In this document: positions 6,674 through 14,377 of the stretch, piece by piece
Position numbering within the stretch: the stretch's first letter is position 1
Layout: each line of letters starts with the position of its first letter
Source of the DNA: CAYFPX01 sp964519895
GTDB taxonomy: Bacteria; Myxococcota_A; UBA796; CAJQPC01
Assembly (NCBI GenBank): GCA_964519895.1
Contig: CAZFLE010000002.1
Coordinates: 62,001 to 126,000, forward strand
Direction of reading: 5' to 3'
Length of the DNA: 64,000 bases
Translations under genes and position numbers: made by a program
The notes under the pieces: model-generated
Told to the model about the DNA's origin: nothing
What the model saw: the letters and a program-made list of their open reading frames with translations, nothing else
The model's database searches: none

Positions 6674-9064
6674 ATGGGTGGTCGTTCGGCCGCACTGCTG
6701 ATCCTGAAGGACGACGCAGAGGACCGACGGATCCCGCTCGAGGCGGGCAGCCTGGAGCTGGGCCGATCCGACGACAACGAGATCTGCCTGCCCCACATCA
6801 GCGTCTCCCGCCGGCACGCCCGCATCTTCGTGACCGACGATCGCGTGGTCTTCGAGGACCTGGGCTCTGGCAATGGCTCCTGGTTCAAGGGCAAGCGCAT
6901 CCGCACGCAGACCTTGGTGCACGGCGACGAGATCATGATCGAGCCCTTCACCTTGCGGCTCGAGGTCCAGGAGCTGGCGCCTGAGGAGGAAGCGTTCGAC
7001 CCGACCGACGGTCAGCACACCGATCCCCAGCGCTCTGGACCCGGCCACACCGAAGTGCTGGCGTCCGATGACCTGCCAGATGTGCCCGCGGTCGAGCCCG
7101 ACGGCCCCCGGGCACGGCTGGAGACGGTCGCCGGGTCCCGCCTCGAGGACAGCTACGACGTGGACCAGGAGGGCCTGACCCTGGGGCGCAGCGAGCAGCG
7201 CGACGTGGTGCTGATCGACCCGGCAGCCAGCCGACTGCACTGCGAGATCCTGTTCAGCGCCGGGCGCTACCAGATCCGGGATCCCGGGTCGGCCAACGGC
7301 ATCTACATCAATGGCCGTCGGGTGCGGGACAAGGTCCTCGACGACGGGGACCTGCTCCGGATCGGGGGGACTGAATTCCGGTGGGTCCAGGAGTCCGCCA
7401 GCGCCCCCTCGACCGTGGCCATCGAGGAAGAGCCCCCCGAGCACACCGAGAACTTCTCCGGTGTGATGGACTCGCCGGTCGGGCCTCCGGCCGTCGGCCA
7501 TGCCGGTCCGCCGCCGAGCACCTTCGGCGCCCCCGCAGGGGCCGAGCCCGCGCCCTTCGCCAACACCGGCGGCATGGCCTTCGGCGCTGCGCCCGAGCCC
7601 GGTCCGCCCGCCGATGACCCCGGGCCCCCAAACGGTGCCCCGCCCTCTTTCGGCAACCCGGGTTTTGGGGCCGCCGCCGCCCCGCCTGTCGCGGCTGCGC
7701 CTTCCGGTCCGCCTCCGGCCGCCCAGGCCCCGCCTCCGGCCGCCCAGGCCCCGCCTCCCTCCTTCGGGGCCCCGCCGTCGGCCGGGGCGCCACCGCCGAG
7801 CTTCGGGAACCCGCCGAGCGGCGCAGCCCCCGCGGGTGCGCCGAGCTTCGGCACACCCTCCGTCGGGGGCTTCGGGGCAGCCGATGCGCCCCCGGATCCG
7901 CTCGCCCCTGATCTGGGCGACGTGCCCAACACCGCCGGGGGCTTCGGCGGCGTGGAGATGGCCTTCGGCGGCGGACCCGGCGCCCGCCGGACCCAGGGTG
8001 GCTTCTTCAGCAGCCCCATCAACCGGATCAGCATCGGCTTCCTGGGGCTGATCGTGCTGATGCTCGGCTACAAGATGGTGCGCGACATCAGCTTCTCGAG
8101 TGGTGGTGGCCAGTCGGCAGCCGGGAGCGGCCAGGTCTTCGCCGCCAGCACCCCCGAGAACGAGCTGCTGTACAAGAGCAAGATGGAGGACGGCTGGGCC
8201 AGCTTCCGCGAGGGGCGGTACTTCACGGCCAGCTCCAAGTTCGCCGAGGCCATGGCCATCATCCCGTCCCGGCCGGACGCCAAGCGCATGGCGGCCTACT
8301 CCTTCGAGTTCGTGGTCGTGGGAACCCTGGAAGAGGTGGTCGCCGGCGACGCTGCATCGGCCGAGGAGAAGGGCAAGATCAAGGAAGACGCCCTGGTCCA
8401 GGCCCAGAACGCCCTCGGAGGCCGCAGCATGCGTCGGCTCAAGGCCGCCCGGGGCCAGGTCCAGGACGCCATGAAGGTCGTCGGCCAGGACCGCGAGCTT
8501 CACCAGGCCGAGACCGACCTGAACAAGAAGATCCGGTCCTTGGGAGGCGCCATCGCCCAGCAGTCCCGCAAGAACCACGCCTCCGCCGTCGAGGAGCTCT
8601 ACAAGTCCTGCCAGGGCGAGCTCCAGCGGCGGAACTACCCCCAGGCCAAGAAGTGCTTCAAGCAGGTCATGGCCGACGACGCCGAGCGCAAAACGCCCTA
8701 CTACGTCCAGGCCGAAGACGGCATCAAGCGCGTCGACAACGAGATGCGCAAGCGGGCCCAGCCGCTCTACCAGCAAGGGGTCAGCTTCATGAACCAGGGC
8801 CGCTCCAAGGAAGCTCGCTCCAAGTTCAAGGAAGCCCTGCGGCTCTACCCCGACTACACGTCCGCCAAGCAGAAGCTCAACCAGGTCCAGGTCCTGCTCC
8901 AGCAACAGGCCTCCGAGAAGTACAAGCAGGCCAAGGTGTTCGAGAGCGCGAACCAGATCGACAAGGCCATTGTCTACTACAAAGAGGTGCAGTCTCTTGT
9001 CGGCAACCCCAAGGATCGGCTCCACAAGATGGCCCAGGATCGCATCAACAACCTGGTGCAGTAG
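6674..9064 (+). CDS. Double-FHA membrane protein with Pro/Ala/Gly linker and TPR region
   Basis: Start chosen at ATG 6674, preceded by GAGAGG about 7 bases upstream; an in-frame GTG at 6623 would add 17 residues of unlikely sequence. The product is 796 residues. Two FHA domains lie at about 25-98 (GRSDDNEICL, SRRHAR, SGNGSW) and 155-240 (GRSEQRDVVL, SRLHCE, SANGIYINGRR). A linker of about 200 residues rich in PPSFGAP-like units leads to one membrane helix (about 448-468), followed by about 320 residues of TPR-like helices. The layout is an enlarged version of the preceding gene, suggesting duplication. Probably a membrane scaffold reading phosphorylated Ser/Thr proteins. No enzyme domain is visible. 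Confidence 0.8.
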   Translation: MGGRSAALLILKDDAEDRRIPLEAGSLELGRSDDNEICLPHISVSRRHARIFVTDDRVVFEDLGSGNGSWFKGKRIRTQTLVHGDEIMIEPFTLRLEVQELAPEEEAFDPTDGQHTDPQRSGPGHTEVLASDDLPDVPAVEPDGPRARLETVAGSRLEDSYDVDQEGLTLGRSEQRDVVLIDPAASRLHCEILFSAGRYQIRDPGSANGIYINGRRVRDKVLDDGDLLRIGGTEFRWVQESASAPSTVAIEEEPPEHTENFSGVMDSPVGPPAVGHAGPPPSTFGAPAGAEPAPFANTGGMAFGAAPEPGPPADDPGPPNGAPPSFGNPGFGAAAAPPVAAAPSGPPPAAQAPPPAAQAPPPSFGAPPSAGAPPPSFGNPPSGAAPAGAPSFGTPSVGGFGAADAPPDPLAPDLGDVPNTAGGFGGVEMAFGGGPGARRTQGGFFSSPINRISIGFLGLIVLMLGYKMVRDISFSSGGGQSAAGSGQVFAASTPENELLYKSKMEDGWASFREGRYFTASSKFAEAMAIIPSRPDAKRMAAYSFEFVVVGTLEEVVAGDAASAEEKGKIKEDALVQAQNALGGRSMRRLKAARGQVQDAMKVVGQDRELHQAETDLNKKIRSLGGAIAQQSRKNHASAVEELYKSCQGELQRRNYPQAKKCFKQVMADDAERKTPYYVQAEDGIKRVDNEMRKRAQPLYQQGVSFMNQGRSKEARSKFKEALRLYPDYTSAKQKLNQVQVLLQQQASEKYKQAKVFESANQIDKAIVYYKEVQSLVGNPKDRLHKMAQDRINNLVQ

Positions 9065-9068
9065 CGGC

Positions 9069-10277
9069 CTGCTCCTGGTCGTCGCCCTGGCGACCCTGCC
9101 CGTCACCGCCTGTGCCAACCGCCGGGCCGTCGACCTCGAGGGCGTGCCGGTCAAGGCCGCCACCGTGGACGAGCCGGCCCCTGGCACCCCTCGCGGTGTG
9201 CTCGCCCAGGGGGCCGAGGCCCTCGACGTATCCGTGCGCCAGCAATCCCTGGGCCAGCTGGTGCGACACAGCGAGCAGCCTGGCGGCGGGAGCTGGGCCC
9301 CCCGGGCGTTGCTGGACCCCAGCCCCTATGTCCAGCGCCGCAGCATCGAGGCCTTGGGCGATCGCCTGCCCGAGCCCCAGGCCGCCGAGCGACTGCTGGG
9401 GGTGATCGGTCGGGACGGCGTGGAGCCCTACACCCGGGGGCTGGCCGGGGCGATGCTGGCAGCCCACGGCGACACCAGGGCCCTGGACCCCCTCCAGGCC
9501 GCTCTGGCCCAGGCCGACCAGGGCTGGGAGCAGGCGCCCCTGGCCCTTCCCGCCGCCATGCTCGGGGACGAGCAGGCCTTGGTGCTGCTCCAGGCCTCCC
9601 TGCGCCGAGGGGAGTTTCCGCTCGAGCTCGACTTCTTCCTGGCCCTGGGCACCTCCGGCCTCGCCGGGCTGGCCGAGCCCCTGGCCGAGGGCGCCACCAG
9701 GCTCGAAGAGGACCTGCTCGCGCCGGCGGCGGCGTCCCTGGTGCGACTGGAGTCCCCGGCCGGCGAGGCCCTGTTCCAGCAGATGCTCACAGACGCCGAT
9801 CCCGAGCTCCGGCTCCAGGCGCTGGACTTCTTGGCGCCCCTGGAGGGCGACGTGGCCGACCGCCTGATCGCCCGGGCCGCAGGTCCTGGCCCCGCGGTCG
9901 TCAGTGCCTATGCGGAGCTGGTCCAGCTGTCCCGCGGCCAGGGATCGCCTCGGGCGGCCCTCGAATTCTCCCGTGGCATCGACCGCGAGGACCGCCAGCA
10001 GGCCGTCTGGGCCCTGGGCCACTACCTGGTGGCCGCTCCGACACCCAAGCAGGAGTCCGCCGTACGGGAGCGGCTGATCCAGGCTCTGAACGACGTGGAG
10101 TTGCTGGTGGTCCACGAAGCCATCCGCGCACTGGCCCGCGCTGGCACCTTGGCGGACCTGCCGGCGCTCCAGGAGCTGACCCAGCAGGAGTTCGTGGCGG
10201 TGCGGGTCGCGGCGGCCAGCGCGATCCTGGACATCCAGGCCAGGTCAGCTACCCCCGCCACACCGCCCACAGGGTGA
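9069..10277 (+). CDS. HEAT-repeat lipoprotein
   Basis: Alpha-helical repeat protein with units of the type ALLDPSPYVQRRSIEALG, typical of HEAT/PBS-lyase-like repeats, across most of its length. The N terminus encodes a lipobox (VTAC, Cys codon at 9111). No ATG, GTG or TTG lies between the previous stop and the signal peptide. The nearest starts are CTG 9069, five bases after that stop and giving a compact 402-residue lipoprotein, or ATG 8970 deep inside the previous gene. CTG is preferred because several other secreted proteins here have the same short, charge-free signal. Its last 29 bases overlap the 3' end of the convergent UbiB gene. Probably the envelope partner of the FHA proteins. Confidence 0.7.
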   Translation: MLLVVALATLPVTACANRRAVDLEGVPVKAATVDEPAPGTPRGVLAQGAEALDVSVRQQSLGQLVRHSEQPGGGSWAPRALLDPSPYVQRRSIEALGDRLPEPQAAERLLGVIGRDGVEPYTRGLAGAMLAAHGDTRALDPLQAALAQADQGWEQAPLALPAAMLGDEQALVLLQASLRRGEFPLELDFFLALGTSGLAGLAEPLAEGATRLEEDLLAPAAASLVRLESPAGEALFQQMLTDADPELRLQALDFLAPLEGDVADRLIARAAGPGPAVVSAYAELVQLSRGQGSPRAALEFSRGIDREDRQQAVWALGHYLVAAPTPKQESAVRERLIQALNDVELLVVHEAIRALARAGTLADLPALQELTQQEFVAVRVAAASAILDIQARSATPATPPTG

Positions 10278-11919
10278 TCAGGAACAGCGGCAGCGCCACC
10301 GCGTAGAAGACCCACGCCAGCACCGGTATGCCCAGCAGCTCGGCGCCCGGGGCGTCCAGGGACAGGCTCCCGCAGATCGCTGCCGTGATCGACAGCGCCG
10401 CCAGGATCGCGCGTCCCTGACGCCGCTCCCGGGTCGCCTCGCTGGTCGCGTCGGGCCGAGCCGTCACGTCCAGGTGCACCCGCTGGTGGTCCAGGTCGTC
10501 CAGGAATTGGCTGAGCGACGTGGGCAGGCGGCGGCCCAGGGAGCTCAGAGTGACGGCTGTGTAGAACAGGTCCTCTCGGACCCGTTTGCTGCTGTAGCGC
10601 TCAGCGATGAGCTTCTCGACCCAGGGCCTGGCGGCGCCCAGGGGGTCCACCTCGGGGATCAGCCGCTTGGCCAGGCCCTCGGTGGTCAGGAGCGCCTTGA
10701 AGAACATGGTGTAGTTCGGAGGTGCCCGCACGTTGTGCCGCAGGGCCCCCCAGGCCAGGTCCTGGAGGAAGCGCCCGATCTGCATGGACTGGAAGCTCAC
10801 GCCCTCCCAGTTCCGGCCCACGACCTCCAGGGCGTCCCGCTCGAAGGCGTCGTAGTCCACCCGGCCTTCCTTGATCGCGATGTCGAAGAACACCCGGCTG
10901 ATCGTGCGGAAGTCCCCACGCTCCAGGGCGAAGATCAGGGTCACGATGTGGTCCTGCATGTCCCGGGTCAGCCGACCGACCATGCCGAAGTCCAGCAGAC
11001 CCAGGCGCTCGCCGGGCAGGACCAGCACGTTGCCCGGGTGCAGGTCGCCGTGGAAGTAGCCGTGGCTGAACAGCATCTGGTAGGCCACGTGGAGGTAGCG
11101 TCGTCCCACCACGGACATGTCGCAGCCCGCGGCACGGGCGTTCCGGATCTTGATGCCTTCGAGGAACTCCATGCACAGGACGCGACCGGTGCTGAGTTCC
11201 TTGTGGATCCGAGGGATGCGGACCATGTCGTCACCGGCGAAGTTGGCCGCGAAGCGGGCCGTGTTCTCGGCCTCGACGTGGAAGTCGACCTCGGCCAGGA
11301 TCGAGCGCTCGAATTGCTCCAGGATGCCGTGGGGATCGAACAGGGCCGCTTCGGGGAACTCCACCAGGGCCCGGTTCACCAGGAATTGCAGGATGGACAG
11401 ATCCGAGCGGATCTGGAGTCCCAGCCCGGGGCGCTGGACCTTGAACACCACCGCGTCGCCGTCCTGGAGCTCGGCTCGGTGCACCTGGGCGATCGAGGCT
11501 GTCGCCAGGGGCTCGTCGTCGAAGGCGGCGATGCCGTCTCGCCAGCCCTGGCCCAGCTCCCGGGTGAGCTGGGCCTCGATCTCGGCCAGCGGGAGCGGCG
11601 CGACGTCGTCTTGGAGCTGCTGGAAGGCCTCGATGTAGTCCAGGGGGATGACGTCGGGCCGGGTCGACAGCACCTGGCCCAGCTTGATGAAGGTGACGCC
11701 CAGCTCCTGGACCGCGTCGACCGCCCGCTGGGGGTTGGAGGCGAAGCCCTCGTCCCGAGACGCCCGATTCAGGCCCAGGCCCGGGATGTCCACGTTGGCG
11801 AACAGGAAGCCGAAGCCGTGACGGACCAGGACGGCCGCGACCTCGCGCAGGCGGTTGATGTCCCGGACCCCGGCAGCGACGGTGCCGACGGTCCGCACCA
11901 CGGGGCGGACGATGCGCAT
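10249..11919 (-). CDS. ABC1/UbiB (AarF) family atypical kinase
   Basis: A 556-residue protein-kinase-like ATPase of the UbiB/Coq8 family, which supports ubiquinone or other isoprenoid-lipid metabolism at the membrane. Diagnostic motifs are FIKLGQ (77-82, the KxGQ element unique to the family), ASIAQVH (141-147), the nucleotide-binding Lys160 in VFKVQRPG, HGDLHPGN (290-297) and LLDFG (308-312). Two C-terminal hydrophobic helices (about 505-553) anchor it. It starts 9 bases after the rmlD stop on the same strand, so the two are probably cotranscribed. The substrate is not evident. Confidence 0.92.
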   Translation of the reverse strand: MRIVRPVVRTVGTVAAGVRDINRLREVAAVLVRHGFGFLFANVDIPGLGLNRASRDEGFASNPQRAVDAVQELGVTFIKLGQVLSTRPDVIPLDYIEAFQQLQDDVAPLPLAEIEAQLTRELGQGWRDGIAAFDDEPLATASIAQVHRAELQDGDAVVFKVQRPGLGLQIRSDLSILQFLVNRALVEFPEAALFDPHGILEQFERSILAEVDFHVEAENTARFAANFAGDDMVRIPRIHKELSTGRVLCMEFLEGIKIRNARAAGCDMSVVGRRYLHVAYQMLFSHGYFHGDLHPGNVLVLPGERLGLLDFGMVGRLTRDMQDHIVTLIFALERGDFRTISRVFFDIAIKEGRVDYDAFERDALEVVGRNWEGVSFQSMQIGRFLQDLAWGALRHNVRAPPNYTMFFKALLTTEGLAKRLIPEVDPLGAARPWVEKLIAERYSSKRVREDLFYTAVTLSSLGRRLPTSLSQFLDDLDHQRVHLDVTARPDATSEATRERRQGRAILAALSITAAICGSLSLDAPGAELLGIPVLAWVFYAVALPLFLITLWAVWRG

Positions 11920-11928
11920 GGTCGGCGG

Positions 11929-12672
11929 CTAACCCGCGAGCTGGTCGAGCCGCGTGCGCCAACCCGGGAGCAGCGCGGGGGCCAGGCGGGCGTCCTGGGG
12001 TCGCGGCCCCAGTCCCAGGGCCGCCAGAGGGGTGGGCCGTACGCGGTCCTGGAGCCCCAGGTGCTCGGCGACTCGGGTGGCGACCTGGACCCAGGTCCCG
12101 GAGTCCCGGCCCACCGCGTGGCTGATGCCCTGGGGCCACGTGAGCAGGTGCTCCGCCAGGTCGTCGGCCCACGTGGGCTGGACAGGCCAGTCTTCGATGG
12201 CCTGCACAGGGCCAGCCCGGAGGGCCTGGCCCATCGTCGAAGGAAAGTTCCGGCCGCCCGCGCCATACAGCCAGCCCGTGCGGACCACGCTCCCGCCCGC
12301 CGCCAGCACCGCCTCCTCGGCCTCGGCCTTCTGACGGCCATAGGCGTTGACCGGATCCGGGGTCTGGTCTGGGCCGTGGGGTCCCGGACCCGAGAAGACA
12401 TAGTTGGTGGACACCAGCAGCACGGGGACCTGGGCTGCCCACCACCGCGGGGCCGCCACGTTGACGGCGTGGGCCTGGGCATCCTGGGCGCAGCGATCGA
12501 CGTCGGTCACTGCCGCGCAGAAGATCACGCCGTCCGGGCGGAGCTCGTCGAGCACGGCCGTCGCTTGGGCCCGATCAGTGACATCGAGCTGCTGTCGAGA
12601 GAGGGCCTGTGCCCCACGACGCCCCACGGCGCCCCCGAGTAGCCCTCCTCCACCCGTGACGAGAATGCGCAT
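11929..12672 (-). CDS. rmlD: dTDP-4-dehydrorhamnose reductase-like SDR (RmlD family)
   Basis: Extended short-chain dehydrogenase with GGGGLLGG at the N terminus for NAD(P) binding, STNYVFSG followed by the catalytic YGRQK, and RTGWLYG, the RmlD/RfbD pattern for the last step of dTDP-L-rhamnose synthesis. At 247 residues it is slightly short for the family (about 290). No rmlA, rmlB or rmlC is nearby, so the precise sugar is uncertain. ATG 12672 places the Rossmann motif directly at the N terminus; an ATG at 12696 would add eight residues. The start faces the operator-like palindrome at 12704-12726. Confidence 0.8.
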   Translation of the reverse strand: MRILVTGGGGLLGGAVGRRGAQALSRQQLDVTDRAQATAVLDELRPDGVIFCAAVTDVDRCAQDAQAHAVNVAAPRWWAAQVPVLLVSTNYVFSGPGPHGPDQTPDPVNAYGRQKAEAEEAVLAAGGSVVRTGWLYGAGGRNFPSTMGQALRAGPVQAIEDWPVQPTWADDLAEHLLTWPQGISHAVGRDSGTWVQVATRVAEHLGLQDRVRPTPLAALGLGPRPQDARLAPALLPGWRTRLDQLAG

Positions 12673-12697
12673 AGCCAGCCGATCCAGGACCTGCATT

Positions 12698-12727
12698 TTG
12701 ACAGCGTAGCGGGATTATCCCTACGCT
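12698..12727 (+). promoter_or_regulatory. Sigma-70-type promoter with embedded palindrome
   Basis: TTGACA (12698-12703), an 18-base spacer and TACGCT (12722-12727) form a good promoter for the gene at 12816. The spacer carries GCGTAG-C-GGGAT (12704-12714, bulged C at 12710) facing ATCCCTACGC (12717-12726), a near-perfect palindrome. A repressor bound there would block this promoter and could also affect the divergent rmlD-ubiB pair. Confidence 0.55.
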
Positions 12728-12815
12728 CCGGTTGACGGGGCTCCGCCTGGCGACGGCGAACCGCCCGATTCAAGACGGCCACCAGGCACGGCAGGGTCTG
12801 GACTCCAGGAGGGAC

Positions 12816-14354
12816 ATGTTCGAGGGCATCACCTTCCATGGACGTCTCTCGCGCCGCGATGGCCGGCCGGCCAACCCCGGCACCTACTCCCTGCGCTTCG
12901 CCCTCCATGCAGACGCCTCGACGGGACGGTCCAACTGGCAGGAGGACCAGGACGGGGTGAACATCGGTCCCGGTGGGTTCTTCAGCGTGGTGCTGGGCAT
13001 CGTGAATCCGCTGCGGGCCGACCACTTCGTGACCCTCCCGCGCTGGCTGAGCGTGCGCGTGGTGCGGCGGGGCCAGCCCGAAGAAGAGAACGGCGTGCGC
13101 ACGCCGCTGCTGGGCGAGACCATGCGCCTGGCCAAGATCAACACCCAGTACGAGAAGCGCTTCAAGATCCTCGAGAGCTTCCGCGAGGACGCCGTCGCCG
13201 GGCCCGACCCGTCGCGGCTCGCCACGCGGGTAGACGGCGTCGACAGCCGCCTCAAGGGCATCGAGGATGCTCGCCTACCGAACGCAGAGAGCGTGCTGGC
13301 CGAGCTCGAGAAGCGCGTCGAGAGCCTGGGTGGCGACGACGGCCGCGTCACTTGGCTCGAGGATCGCCTGGGCGACATCGACGGTCCCGACGGCGACATC
13401 GTCGACCTGGTCGAGCGCATGGAGCGCCTGGAGAAAAAGGCCCCCGAGCTGTTCGTCATGCTGGAAGACGAGCCCCGGCGCGAGGCTCTGCTCCGGATGC
13501 GCATCTCCACCCTCGAGGAGATGCTGAACGCGCTGGGTGGCGAGCTGGAGCAGCTGCGCATCCTGGCCGGCGGCCACAAGGACAAGGCCCTGCCGACCCC
13601 CCACGAGCTGGGCGCGGTGGACCGGTCTGGCGACAGCATGTCGGGCGCACTGGTCATCCAGAAGGGCGGGCTCGAGGTGGTCTCCGGCGGCATCCAGGCC
13701 CGCGGGGCCAACGTCAACACCCTCGAGGCCGCCAACCTGGTCCGGGCCCCCAAGGTCATCACCGAGGCTCTGGAGCTCCGGGGCGAGCTGACCGTCGACA
13801 ACATCAGCCGCGCCCTCCAGGTCCGCCTGATCGAAGGACGCCATGCCTCGGGCCGCAAGGACGGTCCGTTGCACGTCAACACCCGGTCCGGGGGCGACGT
13901 GATCCTGGGCAAGGCCGGCAAGGCCGGGGGACTGCTGGTCCACGGGCGCATCCGCGCAGACGACGTGGTCACCAAGGGTGGCGACGTGGCAGAGCACTTC
14001 GTGGGCCAGGACCTGGAGCCCGGCGATGTGGTGCGCCTGGCGGGCTCGGGCCGGCGGGTCGAGCGCACGGCCTCGGTGGCGGACCCAGCCGTGGTGGGCG
14101 TCGTCAGCACGGCGCCCGGCGTGGTGTTGGGCCGCGATCTGGGACGCATCGCGGTCGCCCTCAGCGGCACCGTGCCCTGCAAGGTCGACGCGACCCACGT
14201 CCCGGTGGCCGTCGGCGACCTGTTGGTCGCAGCCGCCCGCCCGGGCCATGCGCGTGCCCTGGGCACCCTGGAGCCCCGGGCCGGAACCGTGATCGGCAAG
14301 GCCCTGGCGCCGCTGTCCCAGGGCGTCGGCACGGTGCCCATCCTGGTGCGATAG
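12816..14354 (+). CDS. Fibre-like structural protein (beta-sandwich, coiled coil, C-terminal beta domain)
   Basis: A strong AGGAGG sits just before ATG 12816, giving 512 residues; earlier in-frame ATGs lack this site. Residues 1-105 match the pattern of a widespread domain in bacterial secreted or fibre proteins (FxGRLxxxDGxPxxPGTYSLRFALH, then GGFFSVVLG). Residues about 125-275 are heptad-like and rich in Leu/Glu/Arg, suggesting a trimeric coiled coil. Residues about 290-512 are beta-rich, ending in a GDVVxL, VxGVVS, VALSGTVPCKV, GTVIGKAL pattern often seen at the end of such proteins. No signal peptide or membrane helix is visible. The AAA+ ATPase follows by 23 bases. No enzymatic activity is proposed. 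Confidence 0.6.
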   Translation: MFEGITFHGRLSRRDGRPANPGTYSLRFALHADASTGRSNWQEDQDGVNIGPGGFFSVVLGIVNPLRADHFVTLPRWLSVRVVRRGQPEEENGVRTPLLGETMRLAKINTQYEKRFKILESFREDAVAGPDPSRLATRVDGVDSRLKGIEDARLPNAESVLAELEKRVESLGGDDGRVTWLEDRLGDIDGPDGDIVDLVERMERLEKKAPELFVMLEDEPRREALLRMRISTLEEMLNALGGELEQLRILAGGHKDKALPTPHELGAVDRSGDSMSGALVIQKGGLEVVSGGIQARGANVNTLEAANLVRAPKVITEALELRGELTVDNISRALQVRLIEGRHASGRKDGPLHVNTRSGGDVILGKAGKAGGLLVHGRIRADDVVTKGGDVAEHFVGQDLEPGDVVRLAGSGRRVERTASVADPAVVGVVSTAPGVVLGRDLGRIAVALSGTVPCKVDATHVPVAVGDLLVAAARPGHARALGTLEPRAGTVIGKALAPLSQGVGTVPILVR

Positions 14355-14377
14355 GGACCCGGCAGACCGAGGCCTCC

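Noticed and set aside
8970..9068. ATG 8970 as the start of the HEAT-repeat lipoprotein
   Set aside because: It would overlap the previous gene by 95 bases and add an N-terminal stretch of 33 residues before the signal peptide; CTG 9069 fits better, though not proven.
6647..9187. An 846-codon open frame on the - strand across the double-FHA gene
   Set aside because: It is the antisense of a gene with clear FHA motifs; the translation is repetitive Leu/Gly/Val with no family signature.
10474..12642. A 722-codon + strand open frame across ubiB and rmlD
   Set aside because: It shadows two well-supported - strand genes and is rich in His/Asp/Gln without recognisable motifs.
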